Source: Metabacillus litoralis (GTDB lineage Bacteria; Bacillota; Bacilli; Bacillales; Bacillaceae). From it: a stretch of 64,000 nt of DNA. Below the pieces are notes generated by a model that was not told the origin of the DNA, searched no databases, and saw only the letters and a program-made list of their open reading frames with translations. Made by a program: the position numbers and the translations under genes. The stretch lies in the NCBI RefSeq assembly GCF_003667825.1, contig NZ_CP033043.1:2271001-2335000 (forward strand). The letters run 5' to 3'. Below are positions 29,312 to 39,877 of this stretch, piece after piece (position 1 is the first letter of the stretch; each line of letters starts with the position of its first letter).

Positions 29312-30505
29312 TTAAAAATGTAGGAAATGTCCTAGTTTTTCAAATTTTGTTCGCAAATACTGTTCATTTTCTTCTCTTGATGGCATTTGAATAGGAACTC
29401 TATCTTCGATAGTAAGTCCATAGCCTTCTAATCCAGCAATTTTACGAGGATTATTTGTTAAAAGCTTCATTTTTTCGATACCAAGATCTTTTAAAATTTG
29501 TGCTCCAATCCCGTAATCTCTTAAATCTGGTGCAAAACCTAATTTTTCATTAGCCGCAACTGTATCATAGCCTTGTTCTTGAAGCTTGTAGGCTCTCATT
29601 TTATTAATTAATCCGATTCCTCTACCTTCCTGACGCATATACAAAAGAACCCCTTTTCCCTCTTTTTCAATTTGGGAAAGAGCTGCATGTAATTGTGGCC
29701 CACAATCACATCGGTAAGAACCGAATACGTCTCCTGTTAAGCATTCAGAGTGAACTCTTACTAGAGTAGCTTCCTCAGGGTTAATATCACCTTTTACAAA
29801 GGCCACATGTTCCTTCTCATCTAAAGAATTTGAATACCCAATCGCACGAAATGTTCCAAACTCAGTAGGTAATTCAATTTCAACCTCTCGATTAACAAGT
29901 TTTTCTCTTCGGTTTCGATATTGAATTAAATCCTTGATTGTGATAATTTTCAAATCAAACTCTTTAGCAATTGTTAGTAAATCAGGCACTCGAGCCATTG
30001 TACCATCTTCTTTAATAATTTCACATATAACTCCGCCTGGCTTTGCACCACAAAGTCGAGACAAGTCTACGGCAGCCTCTGTATGTCCCGCACGACGTAA
30101 TACACCACCCTCTTTAGCTACTAATGGAAAGGTATGGCCTGGTCGTTTAAAATCAGACGGCTTTGAATCATCCTCTAATAACGCTATAACTGTATCTGCA
30201 CGCTCAAATGCACTAATTCCTGTTGTATTTGTTTTATGATCAACACTTACTGTAAAGGCTGTTCCATGAGGGTCTGTGTTATGAGTAACCATAGGAGTAA
30301 GGCCTAGTTTTGTTGCTTGCTTTTCAGTAATTGGTACACATACAAGGCCCCGACCATGTTTAATCATAAAATTAATTGCTTCAGGAGTTACCCGATCAGC
30401 TAAAGAAACAAAGTCCCCTTCATTTTCTCGATCCTCATCATCTACAACAATAACGACTTTCCCTTCCCTAAGGTCTGTTATCGCTTCTTCGATAGTATGA
30501 AACAT
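29312..30505 (-). CDS. ribBA: Bifunctional DHBP synthase / GTP cyclohydrolase II
   Basis: Protein of 397 residues. Residues 1-200 form 3,4-dihydroxy-2-butanone-4-phosphate synthase ([19 protein letters not shown]); residues about 205-397 form GTP cyclohydrolase II with the zinc cysteines in [16 protein letters not shown] and RQEGRGIGL. Together they make both precursors of lumazine. The ATG at 30505 has GAGGGGG seven bases upstream; a second in-frame ATG two codons earlier touches that site. Confidence 0.95.
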   Translation of the reverse strand: MFHTIEEAITDLREGKVVIVVDDEDRENEGDFVSLADRVTPEAINFMIKHGRGLVCVPITEKQATKLGLTPMVTHNTDPHGTAFTVSVDHKTNTTGISAFERADTVIALLEDDSKPSDFKRPGHTFPLVAKEGGVLRRAGHTEAAVDLSRLCGAKPGGVICEIIKEDGTMARVPDLLTIAKEFDLKIITIKDLIQYRNRREKLVNREVEIELPTEFGTFRAIGYSNSLDEKEHVAFVKGDINPEEATLVRVHSECLTGDVFGSYRCDCGPQLHAALSQIEKEGKGVLLYMRQEGRGIGLINKMRAYKLQEQGYDTVAANEKLGFAPDLRDYGIGAQILKDLGIEKMKLLTNNPRKIAGLEGYGLTIEDRVPIQMPSREENEQYLRTKFEKLGHFLHF

Positions 30506-30534
30506 GATCATACCCCCTCTATCTAATTATCCCA

Positions 30535-31182
30535 CTATGCAAATCCATTTTCTTTTAAAAATGATTGGCTTATTGAAGAATTTGTTTGCGTTGTTTGCTG
30601 AGTAACGAATTTCTTTATATATTTCCCAATCATATCACATTCAATGTTCACAATATCTCCTACACCTTTAGAGCCGAGAATCGTTTCTTGTAAAGTGTGC
30701 GGAATAATTGAAATAACGACCTTGTCTTTTTCTAATCCAAAGATTGTTAAGCTAATTCCATCAATTGTAATTGATCCCTTATGTATCAATGTATCTGTAA
30801 GTTCCTCCGGTAATTGAAGTTCATAATAAACAGCATTGGATACTTGTTGTTTTTTCACAATTTTCGCTATTCCATCAACATGTCCGGAAACAAAATGACC
30901 TCCAAAACGTCCATTTGCAGCCATCGCTCTTTCTAAGTTAACTGCTGAACCTTGTTTTAATTGTGCTAAAGAAGTACTTCTAACGGTTTCAGGCATAACG
31001 TCAACAGAAAAAGCTTGATCTGTATACTCTGTTACTGTTAAACACACACCATTAACAGCAATACTATCTCCTAATGCTACATCGTGTAAAATGGTCTTTG
31101 CTCCTATTGAAAAGACAATCGCATCTTTTGAACTCTTCACGCTATTAATTGTTCCAATTTCCTCAATGATTCCAGTAAACAT
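30535..31182 (-). CDS. ribE: Riboflavin synthase alpha chain
   Basis: Riboflavin synthase of 215 residues with the two tandem lumazine-binding repeats; it begins MFTGIIEEIG and has GDSIAVNGVCLTV and GHVDG. It dismutates two lumazines to riboflavin and the pyrimidine. It is the first gene after the riboswitch: ribD, which leads the B. subtilis operon, is not here. AGGAGG is 12 bases before the ATG. Confidence 0.95.
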   Translation of the reverse strand: MFTGIIEEIGTINSVKSSKDAIVFSIGAKTILHDVALGDSIAVNGVCLTVTEYTDQAFSVDVMPETVRSTSLAQLKQGSAVNLERAMAANGRFGGHFVSGHVDGIAKIVKKQQVSNAVYYELQLPEELTDTLIHKGSITIDGISLTIFGLEKDKVVISIIPHTLQETILGSKGVGDIVNIECDMIGKYIKKFVTQQTTQTNSSISQSFLKENGFA

Positions 31183-31259
31183 AAAGTGTCTATTCCTCCT
31201 TTCATGAAAGTGGATCATCATATATTCGGTTACATTGCCTTACTCAATGAGTAAGGCAC

Positions 31260-31290
31260 AAAAAAACCCAAAGTCTATAGACTTCGGGCT
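31260..31290 (-). terminator. Riboswitch-controlled terminator of the rib operon
   Basis: CCCGAAGTC and GACTTTGGG (one wobble) with loop TATA, followed by seven U on the minus strand; it lies between the FMN aptamer and ribE. Confidence 0.85.
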
Positions 31291-31385
31291 TTATTATTTG
31301 AAAAATTGATATTTGAATATGTCAAATAAGAGTATTAAGTTCCTTTTTTAAAACAGAATTTAATACACCGCAAAAAATTCGCGCA

Positions 31386-31525
31386 ATTCTTCTCCCATCC
31401 AGACTTTAACTGTCGGCCCTAGAGTTTCACTAGATCCACCGTTAACAATTGTTAACGGGTCACGGACTTAGAAGATATTATACCTTCATCACCGCCGGTA
31501 GGGAATTCCACCCTGCCCCGAAGAA
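31386..31525 (-). promoter_or_regulatory. FMN riboswitch (RFN element) of the rib operon
   Basis: The minus strand shows CTTCGGGGCAGGG, CCTACCGGCGGTGATGA, AGTCCGTGACCCG, GGATCTAGTGAAACTCTAGG, CCGACAGTTAAAGTCTGGATG in the order of the RFN consensus. The variable arm is a perfect hairpin (CGTTAACAATTGTTAACG). The terminator downstream makes it a transcriptional off switch. Confidence 0.95.
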
Positions 31526-31554
31526 TGTAAAACGAAATATGAAGTTATAAATTT

Positions 31555-31583
31555 ATTTTATCCGTATAATGTGAATGTTGCAA
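31555..31583 (-). promoter_or_regulatory. Sigma-A promoter of the rib operon
   Basis: On the minus strand TTGCAA, 17 bases, TAAAAT, placed about 30 bases before the FMN aptamer. Confidence 0.6.
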
Positions 31584-31616
31584 TCTTTATGTTTGATTTA
31601 AGTTGATTATGTCGAT

Positions 31617-31652
31617 AAAAAAAGACTGTGCTCACTTAAACACAGTCTTTTA
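31617..31652 (-). terminator. Terminator after ppiB
   Basis: AAAGACTGTG and CACAGTCTTT form a 10-bp stem followed by U run on the minus strand. Confidence 0.85.
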
Positions 31653-31657
31653 AGGCC

Positions 31658-32092
31658 TTATTCTTCGTACACTTTTACTTCTTTCATAACATCATTTGGT
31701 TTAATTTTGTATACTGCTTCTAAATTGTCAGTAACTTTACCAAACACTGTATGAACACCATTTAAATGTGGTTGTGGCTCATGAACGATGAAGAATTGGC
31801 TGCCGCCAGTATCTTTTCCTGCATGTGCCATTGATAATGATCCTGCTTCATGCTTATGAGGATTCCCTTGTGTTTCACATTTAATTGTGTAACCAGGTCC
31901 ACCAGTACCCGTTCCATTTGGACATCCACCTTGTGCTACGAAACCTGGAATAACACGGTGAAATGTTAATCCGTTATAAAATCCTTCGTTCGCTAATTTT
32001 TCAAAATTAGCAACTGTTCCTGGCGCTTCATTTGGATATAATTCTAATCCTAGTACATCGCCATTTTCCATTGTAATTTGTCCTTTTTTCAT
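31658..32092 (-). CDS. ppiB: Peptidyl-prolyl cis-trans isomerase (cyclophilin) PpiB
   Basis: Cytosolic cyclophilin of 144 residues. The active-site blocks [19 protein letters not shown] and [11 protein letters not shown] are present, including the catalytic Arg and the Trp/His region. It speeds proline isomerisation in protein folding. Single-gene unit between the rib operon and ypuA, as in B. subtilis. Confidence 0.95.
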   Translation of the reverse strand: MKKGQITMENGDVLGLELYPNEAPGTVANFEKLANEGFYNGLTFHRVIPGFVAQGGCPNGTGTGGPGYTIKCETQGNPHKHEAGSLSMAHAGKDTGGSQFFIVHEPQPHLNGVHTVFGKVTDNLEAVYKIKPNDVMKEVKVYEE

Positions 32093-32292
32093 ATGATGAA
32101 ACCTCCATTAAGTATAATCCGTCTAATAGACATGAACACCTACCTATTCTACTATAATCAAAGGAGGAACGCCAAATAGATCACTTAAATTCTTATAAAA
32201 ACTTCACCTTTAACGTATTGACAAATATAAAAAAGATCTATAATAGATGAAGTAGAGTTGATTTGTTCTAAATTTGTAAGGAGGCATTAACT

Positions 32293-33177
32293 TTGAAAAA
32301 ATATGTTTTAAGTTTCGTTGCTTTTCTAATGATTGCTTTTCCATCACTAAGTTACGCAGATGCTGTAGTTGGTGATATGATTATTACTCTTGGAGAGAAT
32401 TTAACTGAACAGCAAAAACAAACGATTTTGAATGAAATGAATGCAACTGAAGAGGATCAAGTTATTACTGTTTCAAATGAGGAAGAACACAAATATTTAG
32501 GTGATTATATTCCAAAAGCAACTATTGGAACAAAGGCGATCTCTTCTACCAGTATCGTGATTGAAGAAGCAGGCTCAGGTCTTGAGGTAAAGACGAAAAA
32601 CATTAACTGGGTTACTGACGAAATGTATTTAAATGCATTAATGACAGCAGGAGTAAAAGATGCTTCTATCTATGTAACGGCTCCCTTTGAAGTATCTGGT
32701 ACTGCAGCTTTAACTGGTTTAATTAAGGCTTACGAAATCTCATCAGAAGAAGCTATTCCAGAAGATGTAAAACAAGTTGCCAATGAAGAGCTAGTCACAA
32801 CTGCTAAGCTTGGAGATGAGGTTGGAGCAGAAAATGCGTCAGCTTTAATGGCAAAAATTAAAGATGAAATTGCTAAAAATGGTGTTCCAGAAACAGATGC
32901 AGAGCTACGTGCTCTCATTGAAAATGCTGCCAACGAACTTGGAATTACTCTATCTGAAGCAGATATTAATAGTTTAATTGAGCTATTCAATAAAATGAAG
33001 GACTTAAATATTGATTGGAATCAAGTAGGTCAGCAACTGGATCAAGCAAAAGATAAAATCTCCAATTTTCTAAACTCTGAGGAAGGTCAAACCTTTTTAA
33101 AACAACTAGAGGACTTTTTCGTTGCTCTATGGAATGCGATTATTTCCATTTTCACGAACAACGAACAAACAACTTAA
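32293..33177 (+). CDS. ypuA: Secreted DUF1002 protein YpuA
   Basis: Protein of 294 residues with a signal peptide (about 1-22, cleavage near SYA/DA) and a DUF1002 domain over most of its length. It starts at TTG with AGGAGG eight bases upstream. Position between ppiB and lysA matches B. subtilis ypuA, which is linked to envelope stress regulation. Extracytoplasmic, function unknown. It converges with lysA at a shared terminator. Confidence 0.87.
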   Translation: MKKYVLSFVAFLMIAFPSLSYADAVVGDMIITLGENLTEQQKQTILNEMNATEEDQVITVSNEEEHKYLGDYIPKATIGTKAISSTSIVIEEAGSGLEVKTKNINWVTDEMYLNALMTAGVKDASIYVTAPFEVSGTAALTGLIKAYEISSEEAIPEDVKQVANEELVTTAKLGDEVGAENASALMAKIKDEIAKNGVPETDAELRALIENAANELGITLSEADINSLIELFNKMKDLNIDWNQVGQQLDQAKDKISNFLNSEEGQTFLKQLEDFFVALWNAIISIFTNNEQTT

Positions 33178-33188
33178 TATCGTCACAC

Positions 33189-33220
33189 AAAAAAGAGCAG
33201 CACATTGGCTGCTCTTTTTT
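33189..33220. terminator. Bidirectional terminator between ypuA and lysA
   Basis: AAAAAAGAGCAGC and GCTGCTCTTTTTT form a 13-bp symmetrical stem with a six-base loop. Confidence 0.9.
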
Positions 33221-33225
33221 GATCC

Positions 33226-34548
33226 TTATTTTGTTACTTTAGACTTTAATGGTAAGTCATTTACAATAATATCCGCAAAGCTTTCTCTTTTAACAACTAG
33301 TTGAGATTCACCATTTTCTACAAAAACAACGGCAGGACGAGGAATTCTATTGTAATTGTTTGCCATTGAGTATCCATAAGCGCCCGTACAGAATACAGCT
33401 AAAATATCATCTGCTTTCACCTCAGGTAAAGGTAAATCCCAAATTAACATATCTCCACTTTCACAGCATTTTCCTGCAATCGACACAGGCTTATCATGTT
33501 TTTCTGTCACACGATTTGCTAATACGGCCTCATATTTTGCTTGATATAATGCTGGTCGGATGTTATCACTCATACCACCATCAATAGCCACATATTGTCT
33601 AATGTTAGGAACTGTTTTTTGAGATCCGATTGTATATAGTGTTGTACCTGCATCTCCTACAAGTGAACGGCCTGGCTCAATCCAAATTTCTGGCATACTA
33701 ATGCCCATCTCACTTACTTGGGTTTTCACAGCGTCTACAATCTTTTCTACATAGTATGTTGCTGGTAATGGCTCATCTTCTTCTGTATAACGAATACCAA
33801 ATCCACCACCTAGATTTACTACTTCAGGGATAAACGAAAATCTTTCTTTCCATTCTTTGATTTTTTCAAAAACACGTTCTGCTGCCAAAACAAAGCCAGC
33901 TGTATCAAAGATTTGGGATCCGATATGACAATGAATTCCTAATAAATGAATAGAATTAGATTTTAGTACAGAATCAATCGCTTGCTCTACTTGACCATTT
34001 AATAAACCAAAACCAAACTTCGAATCTTCTTGACCAGTTGTAATATAGTCGTGTGTATGCGCCTCTACACCTGGTGTAACACGTAATAATACAGGCACTT
34101 TACTACCTGCTTTATCCTTCGATATTTCTTCAATTAACTCAATTTCATAGAAATTATCAACTACAATACAGCCAACTTCATGATCCAGTGCCATTTTGAG
34201 TTCTGCACGACTTTTATTGTTTCCATGAAGATGAATTCTAGAGGCAGGAAAACCTGATGCAACTGCAGTATATAACTCTCCACCCGACACAACATCTAGT
34301 GACAAACCTTCTTCTTCAATTAACTGAAACATAGCAACTGATGAAAAAGCTTTACTCGCATATGCAACTTGAGCCTTTACACCCATTTTTTCAAAAGATT
34401 CTTTAAAACTTCTAGCACGTTCTCTAATTAATGCAACATCATACACATACAAAGGTGTACCGTATTCATTTGCTAACTGAATCGTATCTACTCCGCCTAT
34501 TTCTAAATGTCCTTTATCATTTATCTTACTAGTTCCATGTAAGAACAA
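33226..34548 (-). CDS. lysA: Diaminopimelate decarboxylase
   Basis: PLP enzyme of 440 residues making lysine from meso-diaminopimelate. The PLP lysine lies in YASKAFSS (about residue 62), with the glycine loop GGGFGIRY and the substrate/dimer motif CCESGD. It starts at TTG at 34548 with GAGGGG seven bases upstream and no better ATG. Convergent to ypuA; spoVAF lies upstream behind a terminator. Confidence 0.95.
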   Translation of the reverse strand: MFLHGTSKINDKGHLEIGGVDTIQLANEYGTPLYVYDVALIRERARSFKESFEKMGVKAQVAYASKAFSSVAMFQLIEEEGLSLDVVSGGELYTAVASGFPASRIHLHGNNKSRAELKMALDHEVGCIVVDNFYEIELIEEISKDKAGSKVPVLLRVTPGVEAHTHDYITTGQEDSKFGFGLLNGQVEQAIDSVLKSNSIHLLGIHCHIGSQIFDTAGFVLAAERVFEKIKEWKERFSFIPEVVNLGGGFGIRYTEEDEPLPATYYVEKIVDAVKTQVSEMGISMPEIWIEPGRSLVGDAGTTLYTIGSQKTVPNIRQYVAIDGGMSDNIRPALYQAKYEAVLANRVTEKHDKPVSIAGKCCESGDMLIWDLPLPEVKADDILAVFCTGAYGYSMANNYNRIPRPAVVFVENGESQLVVKRESFADIIVNDLPLKSKVTK

Positions 34549-34642
34549 ATTGTATCCCCTCTTTCTACAGCTAGGCTCTTTTTTATCTTATAGACTATTA
34601 ATTAGTAAATATATAATAGGCCTTTGTTAGGTAATTACAAGG

Positions 34643-34681
34643 AAAAAAGACAGTTAACACCAGCTGGTCATTAACTGTCTG
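34643..34681 (-). terminator. Terminator after spoVAF
   Basis: AGACAGTTAA and TTAACTGTCT enclose a second short palindrome (CCAGCTGG) and are followed by six U on the minus strand. It ends the spoVA operon. Confidence 0.85.
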
Positions 34682-34752
34682 TTATAAAATTTCCTGCATG
34701 AAATTAAACATACAATATCATAAAAGAGGGGTTCTTTCAATGTCACTTTACC

Positions 34753-36231
34753 CTATTTTGGCTGTTTTTTTACATTTTGAGGGTGTACAATGCTTGGTCG
34801 TAGCTTCGCACCTGGTACAGATGTCCTAATAATGATTTGCCACAGTGCTTTTGCATTAAATGGTAGAAATGGCCATAAGTAAGGTGTGTTTAATGAACGG
34901 ATACTTGCTAGAAGAAGTACAAATAATGTACTTCCAATTACAAACCCCTCTAACTTAAAGGCTGCAACAGCAATTAATAGTATTAACCTCGCTATCTTAT
35001 TTGCTAAACTAAGCTCATAACTTGGTGTTGCAAAGGCGCCAATTGCTGCTATAGCAACATACAGAATAACCTCAGGAACGAATAAACCTACATCTATCGC
35101 AATTTGTCCAATTAACGCAGCTGCAATTAAACCCATAGCAGTAGAGAGAGATGTTGGTGTGTGTATAGCTGCCATTCTTAGAAATTCTATACCAAAATCA
35201 GCAAGGAAAATTTGTACAACAATTGGTATATTTTTTTGTTCATTAGGACCTATAAAGGCAATTTCCTTTGGTAATAAAGAAGGTTCCTGAACAAATAAAA
35301 ACCATAGTGGCAGTAAGAAAATGGACGCGACAATCCCTAAAAATCGAACCCATCTCAGAAAAGTACCAACAGCTGGTGCTTGACGATACTCCTCCGCATG
35401 CTGTACATGGTGAAACATTGTGGTAGGAGTAATAATGACACTTGGTGAGGTATCAACAAGAATCAATACATGTCCTTCCAGCAAATGATTTGCGGCAACA
35501 TCCGCTCTTTCCGTATATCTTACTAGGGGATAAGGATTAAATCCTTGGTGTACCAAAAATTCTTCCACTGTTTTGTCCGCCATCGTAATACCGTCAATTT
35601 CAATTGCTTCTAGTTCCTGTTTAATTGTCTTGACTAATTCAGGATTGGCAACGTCCTTTACATATGCAACACAAACATCTGTCTTTGAACGTTCTCCAAT
35701 CTGCATAATTTCATAGCGAAGGCGTTCATCTCTTATCCTTCTTCTAATTAACCCTGTGTTTACAATGATGTTTTCTACAAATCCATCTCTTGCACCACGG
35801 ACAATTTTTTCAGTATCAGGCTCCTGTGGTTGTCTACCAGGATAGCTTCTTACATCTGCAGCAAGTGCATAGTCAATGCCTTCGATAAAAAATAAAATAA
35901 GGCCGGCTAAAAGTTGGTCAACTGCATCATCTAATGATTTAACTTTAGAAACGGATTGGTTTACAATTCGATTTTCTAAGATTTCCTTAAACTTTATATG
36001 ATCTACTTCATCATCACTTATTGATGTTATCTTTTTTAAAATCTCTGTAATGTATTTTGTATCACATAGACCATTTAAAAAATACATATTTACTTGAAAA
36101 TCTAGTATTTGGAGCTTACGAATTCCAATATCAAATGTCGTATTTAAACCGGCATGTTCAATAAAGAACTTTTCATTCTCAGCAAGGTTTCCAGATATCG
36201 GATATTTTTTTTCCTTAGTGTCCGTTGCCAC
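34753..36231 (-). CDS. spoVAF: Spore germination protein SpoVAF (GerA A-subunit family)
   Basis: Protein of 492 residues with a soluble N-terminal region (1-285) and about five hydrophobic helices in the C-terminal third (about 288-450). It belongs to the GerA-type A subunits and works with the spoVA channel in germination; it is the last gene of the operon. Its ATG overlaps the spoVAEa coding end by 17 bases. Confidence 0.93.
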   Translation of the reverse strand: MATDTKEKKYPISGNLAENEKFFIEHAGLNTTFDIGIRKLQILDFQVNMYFLNGLCDTKYITEILKKITSISDDEVDHIKFKEILENRIVNQSVSKVKSLDDAVDQLLAGLILFFIEGIDYALAADVRSYPGRQPQEPDTEKIVRGARDGFVENIIVNTGLIRRRIRDERLRYEIMQIGERSKTDVCVAYVKDVANPELVKTIKQELEAIEIDGITMADKTVEEFLVHQGFNPYPLVRYTERADVAANHLLEGHVLILVDTSPSVIITPTTMFHHVQHAEEYRQAPAVGTFLRWVRFLGIVASIFLLPLWFLFVQEPSLLPKEIAFIGPNEQKNIPIVVQIFLADFGIEFLRMAAIHTPTSLSTAMGLIAAALIGQIAIDVGLFVPEVILYVAIAAIGAFATPSYELSLANKIARLILLIAVAAFKLEGFVIGSTLFVLLLASIRSLNTPYLWPFLPFNAKALWQIIIRTSVPGAKLRPSIVHPQNVKKQPK

Positions 36232-36793
36232 GATATCCGCTCCTTTCTAATATTAATTCCACTGCCTTTAAAGTGATTGGGCACCCGTTTTTCACACTAT
36301 CCTTCCGCGCCATTTTTCCTATGTCGCCAATCCCAACAATAATAGGAACATTTAACTGATCTAAACAGTACACGGTGTCCCCGCTTATTCTTCCAAGTTC
36401 AAGATCTTTTAGTCCACTTTTGTCAACACCGTACTCTGTTAATTCACCGAATCGATCAATACTTACGTCAACCCGTGTCCATTCCGTCTGGTGTGTTTTA
36501 GATGCAACAGCAATAATACCAAGCACTTCTATGTTAGGATGCTCCGCAACATATTTTAAAGCTACCTCTCCAGCTCCTTCTCCTAATAAACCACAGTCGT
36601 CAAACATGACAAATACAGGGTCATTTTTGGCCTGGAGAATAAGCTGAACAATTTGTGCCCCACTTAAGGTCGATGGATTTCCCTGTGTTTGTGAAATTGT
36701 TCTACCACCTATTTCAGATGCTACATATTCAATTGTTCGTGCAGCATACTCATCTCCATCTGTAACAAGAATGACCCTTCGTTTATTTGTCAA
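36215..36793 (-). CDS. spoVAEA: Stage V sporulation protein AEa (soluble)
   Basis: Soluble protein of 192 residues with a strand-glycine start ([19 protein letters not shown]). It matches B. subtilis SpoVAEa, a dispensable accessory of the dipicolinic acid channel. It has no membrane segments, unlike its neighbours. It lies seven bases after spoVAEb and overlaps spoVAF. Confidence 0.9.
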   Translation of the reverse strand: MTNKRRVILVTDGDEYAARTIEYVASEIGGRTISQTQGNPSTLSGAQIVQLILQAKNDPVFVMFDDCGLLGEGAGEVALKYVAEHPNIEVLGIIAVASKTHQTEWTRVDVSIDRFGELTEYGVDKSGLKDLELGRISGDTVYCLDQLNVPIIVGIGDIGKMARKDSVKNGCPITLKAVELILERSGYRGNGH

Positions 36794-36800
36794 TGTTTAC

Positions 36801-37151
36801 CTATCCTTTCGGTTTAAAGATAAGTGCCATAATAAATGCGAATAGAATTGCCGCTGATATACCTGCAGATGTTAACTCAAAAATTCCGATTCCGATTCCA
36901 ATAAAACCATGTTCTTTTGCTTGTTCCATAGCTCCATGAAGGAGTGAATGCCCAAAGCTGGTAATCGGTACAGTTGCCCCTGCCCCGGCAAATTCTATGA
37001 ACTTGTCATAAACCCCAAAGCCATCTAGAATTGCACCCGTTACAACAAATGTACTCATTACATGAGCTGGAGTAAGCTTTACAAAATCTAATAGAAGTTG
37101 TCCAACTACACAAATGGCACCACCTACAACAAATGCCCATAGATACTCCAT
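36801..37151 (-). CDS. spoVAEB: Stage V sporulation protein AEb (membrane)
   Basis: Membrane protein of 116 residues with three to four helices, homologous to SpoVAC ([26 protein letters not shown] is shared with GFGIYDKLGQFAGAGSAVPITGFANS there). Component of the inner-membrane channel moving Ca-dipicolinate into and out of the spore core. One-base overlap with spoVAD. Confidence 0.93.
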   Translation of the reverse strand: MEYLWAFVVGGAICVVGQLLLDFVKLTPAHVMSTFVVTGAILDGFGVYDKFIEFAGAGATVPITSFGHSLLHGAMEQAKEHGFIGIGIGIFELTSAGISAAILFAFIMALIFKPKG

Positions 37152-38182
37152 TAGTTGCTCACTCCTTTATCGGCTCTTTCAAATACGACTCCGTGTGCTA
37201 TTGTTGGAATTGATTCTTTTTGTTGAATCATCGTTGGGCTTAATAATGCACCAGTTGCTACAACAAATACACGATTTAAATTTCCTTTTTTAAGCTCTTC
37301 AAAAATGTGACTGTATGTGACTACAGCTGAGCAACCACACCCACTTCCACCAGCAAATACTTTCTGATCAGGTCGGTATACCATTAATCCGCAATCATTA
37401 TGTTTATTATGAACATCATATCCTTCTTCTTTTAGAAGCTCTTTAACAATAGGACTACCTACACCAGATAAATCGCCTGTAAGAAATAAATCATAATCAT
37501 CAGGAGTACGGTTTAAATCCTTTAAATGCTGAGCAATTGTTTCTGCAGCTGCCGGTGCCATTGCCGAGCCCATATCAAAAGGATCTTTAATGCCAAGGTC
37601 AGCAACCTTACCTATCGTTGCAGCAGTAATTTTTATATTACTAACTTCTTTACTTATTAAAACAGCCCCGGATCCTGTTACTGTAAAGGTAGCTGTATCT
37701 GGTTTTTGTCCCCCATACTCAGTTGGATAACGAAACTGTCTTTCAGCGGTTGCATTATGACTACTCGTTGCAGCAATAACATTACTTGCAAAACCTCCAT
37801 CAACTAAAGCAGAACCTAACGCAACGGTCTCCATTGACGTTGAACATGCTCCGAACATACATAAAAATGGAAGACTTAAATGTCTTGCAACATAATTTGA
37901 AGTTACATTTTGATTGAGTAAATCCCCAGCTAAAAATAAATCAACATCATCTGTCGTTTTATTTCCTTTTTTAAGACATTGTTCAATTGCTTGCTCCATT
38001 AATCTTCTTTCTGCTAATTCCCAATTATCTTCACCACAATGAAGCTCTTTATGTTTGATATCGAAACCTTTTCCTAGAGGTCCGTCCGCTTCCTTTGGAC
38101 CAACAGCAGTTCCACTTGAGTGAACAAATAATGGATTTTCAAATTGCCATGTTTGTTTTCCAGTTAGTTTCAAAATATCCAC
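37151..38182 (-). CDS. spoVAD: Stage V sporulation protein AD (dipicolinate-binding)
   Basis: Protein of 343 residues with a thiolase-like fold (ketoacyl synthase III relatives). SpoVAD binds dipicolinic acid directly and is essential for its uptake. The Cys-containing segment [18 protein letters not shown] corresponds to the nucleophile elbow of the parent fold. Packed six bases after spoVAC. Confidence 0.95.
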   Translation of the reverse strand: MDILKLTGKQTWQFENPLFVHSSGTAVGPKEADGPLGKGFDIKHKELHCGEDNWELAERRLMEQAIEQCLKKGNKTTDDVDLFLAGDLLNQNVTSNYVARHLSLPFLCMFGACSTSMETVALGSALVDGGFASNVIAATSSHNATAERQFRYPTEYGGQKPDTATFTVTGSGAVLISKEVSNIKITAATIGKVADLGIKDPFDMGSAMAPAAAETIAQHLKDLNRTPDDYDLFLTGDLSGVGSPIVKELLKEEGYDVHNKHNDCGLMVYRPDQKVFAGGSGCGCSAVVTYSHIFEELKKGNLNRVFVVATGALLSPTMIQQKESIPTIAHGVVFERADKGVSN

Positions 38183-38188
38183 CTCACC

Positions 38189-38638
38189 TTAGAAAGATAA
38201 ACCGTAAAAATAGCGAATGATTCCAACAATGTAAGCTGCTACAACACCGAAAACGATCACGCTTCCTGCAAGTTTAAACATGTTAGTTGCTACCCCTAGA
38301 ACAATTCCTTCACTTCTATGCTCAATTGCAGCACTTGTCATGGAATTTGCGAAACCTGTTATAGGAACGGCCGAGCCCGCTCCAGCAAATTGTCCCAGCT
38401 TGTCATATATACCGAATCCCGTCAACAAAGCAGATATTAAAATTAGTGTACCCGCTGTTGGGTTTCCAGCATCCTTTTGAGAAAAGTCAAATACATTCAT
38501 ATAGAAGTTTTGAATGGCTTGTCCACATAGGCAAATAAACCCACCAACTAGGAATGCTTTCAAGCAATTTAGAAGATATGGTGGTTTAGGCTGATAATTT
38601 TTTATTTGATTTTTATAATCTTCTTTCATCTTCGCCAT
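38189..38638 (-). CDS. spoVAC: Stage V sporulation protein AC
   Basis: Membrane protein of 149 residues with about four helices. In B. subtilis it acts as a mechanosensitive channel releasing Ca-dipicolinate in germination. A basic N-terminus (1-28) precedes the first helix. It shares an internal motif with SpoVAEb. Confidence 0.94.
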   Translation of the reverse strand: MAKMKEDYKNQIKNYQPKPPYLLNCLKAFLVGGFICLCGQAIQNFYMNVFDFSQKDAGNPTAGTLILISALLTGFGIYDKLGQFAGAGSAVPITGFANSMTSAAIEHRSEGIVLGVATNMFKLAGSVIVFGVVAAYIVGIIRYFYGLSF

Positions 38639-38651
38639 GTTATTACCCTCC

Positions 38652-39077
38652 TTAATGATTTACAAAATAGACCCAATGAAAAAGTGATCCAGCAATTTTT
38701 CCAAATACAATTGCCATTAATAAAATGACAATCTTTTCTCCTAAGCCAATTCTTTTTGCTAATATAGGAAAAACATTCAAAACCTCTGTTAAAGCTGCTG
38801 CTAACATTCCAATAAATACCCCGCATAAAAGTCCAATTGGAATTAACCATAGCTCAGATTGAAATAGGGTAGTATCCCTTAAACTAATCCATCCCGTTAT
38901 AACAGTTCCTAAAATAATTGCCCCTTCATAGACATGAATGTACTGGTATGTCTTTGTAAGCTGTGTTAATCTTGGGATGATTCCAAGTACTGCTAAGAAT
39001 GCAACATACCCCGAACCAACAACAAGCCCGCCAGATAAACCAATAATGATAAGAATAATACTATTTAGAATCATCAT
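38652..39077 (-). CDS. spoVAB: Stage V sporulation protein AB
   Basis: Membrane protein of 141 residues, four predicted helices, matching SpoVAB in size and order. Part of the dipicolinate uptake apparatus. Its ATG lies within the last codons of spoVAA (17-base overlap), pointing to coupled translation. Confidence 0.92.
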   Translation of the reverse strand: MMILNSIILIIIGLSGGLVVGSGYVAFLAVLGIIPRLTQLTKTYQYIHVYEGAIILGTVITGWISLRDTTLFQSELWLIPIGLLCGVFIGMLAAALTEVLNVFPILAKRIGLGEKIVILLMAIVFGKIAGSLFHWVYFVNH

Positions 39078-39687
39078 TATTTCCGTTTATATTCTCTTTA
39101 TTTTCATTCATGGCAACATATTGATCCAGGTCCAGTTGATAATTAAAGATCTCTACTTCTAAGGGGCTTGGTTCTTCATTAATTCTTTTCTTAAACAAAT
39201 GATTAAAAAACAAGACCATTCCTAAACCTAAACCAAGCGAATAAGGAATTTGTAAAATTAATGGATGTGCATTTTCTTTTCCTGTGACAATTTTATAAAT
39301 CCGTTGATGAACAGCTCGCATGCTTACATCTTCATGAAAGTTCATAATTGCAAGACCTGCTCCGATAAAAAGCAGGAGCCAGACTAGACAAAATAAAAGT
39401 GGAGAAAGCTTCTTTTTTTGGTACATAATTTCCACTATCGTTTGAGTAGCTCCAATTGCCTGTACGTCTATTTGGCGGTCATATTTATGTATTTCTCTTA
39501 AAACATGCATAACATCAATGACCACCATATTTTTATCACTTAGTTGAATTTTGTGAATAACAATTTTATTTAGTTTTTCGGTCAACTCCTTATCGCCGAC
39601 AACTAGTGCAATTTTATCAATTGTAATGACATCGTTAGGATGTACTTGAATGCGGTGACGAAGTCTAATGTATACCGTCTTTTCCAT
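39061..39687 (-). CDS. spoVAA: Stage V sporulation protein AA
   Basis: Protein of 208 residues: N-terminal soluble domain (1-95) and two helices (about 97-118 and 142-162). First gene of spoVA-AA to AF, the forespore operon for dipicolinate transport. The ATG at 39687 is used (AGGAAG upstream); a TTG directly before it is an alternative. A sigma-G promoter lies about 65 bases upstream. Confidence 0.92.
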   Translation of the reverse strand: MEKTVYIRLRHRIQVHPNDVITIDKIALVVGDKELTEKLNKIVIHKIQLSDKNMVVIDVMHVLREIHKYDRQIDVQAIGATQTIVEIMYQKKKLSPLLFCLVWLLLFIGAGLAIMNFHEDVSMRAVHQRIYKIVTGKENAHPLILQIPYSLGLGLGMVLFFNHLFKKRINEEPSPLEVEIFNYQLDLDQYVAMNENKENINGNNDDSK

Positions 39688-39749
39688 CAAGAGTCACTTC
39701 CTAATGATTGTTTTTAGTTCATCCACTTAAATTTATTGATTGTTATATG

Positions 39750-39778
39750 TAGTATGCATTGCCTTATTTTAATCATGC
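39750..39778 (-). promoter_or_regulatory. Sigma-G promoter of the spoVA operon
   Basis: On the minus strand GCATG, 17 bases, CATACTA. Both hexamers fit the sigma-G consensus GHATR and CATWHTA. The spoVA operon is sigma-G dependent in B. subtilis. Confidence 0.7.
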
Positions 39779-39832
39779 AGATCTGTCTATAAGTCCAACA
39801 ATTACCATTGTTGGTTTCAGAAAATTCCAAAT

Positions 39833-39877
39833 AAAAAAGAGGAAAACATTGTTTAATCAATGTCTTCCTCTTTTTTA
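39833..39877 (-). terminator. Terminator after sigF
   Basis: AAAAAAGAGGAAGACATTG pairs with CAATGTTTTCCTCTTTTTT (one wobble), a long stem with U run. It separates sigF from spoVA. Confidence 0.9.
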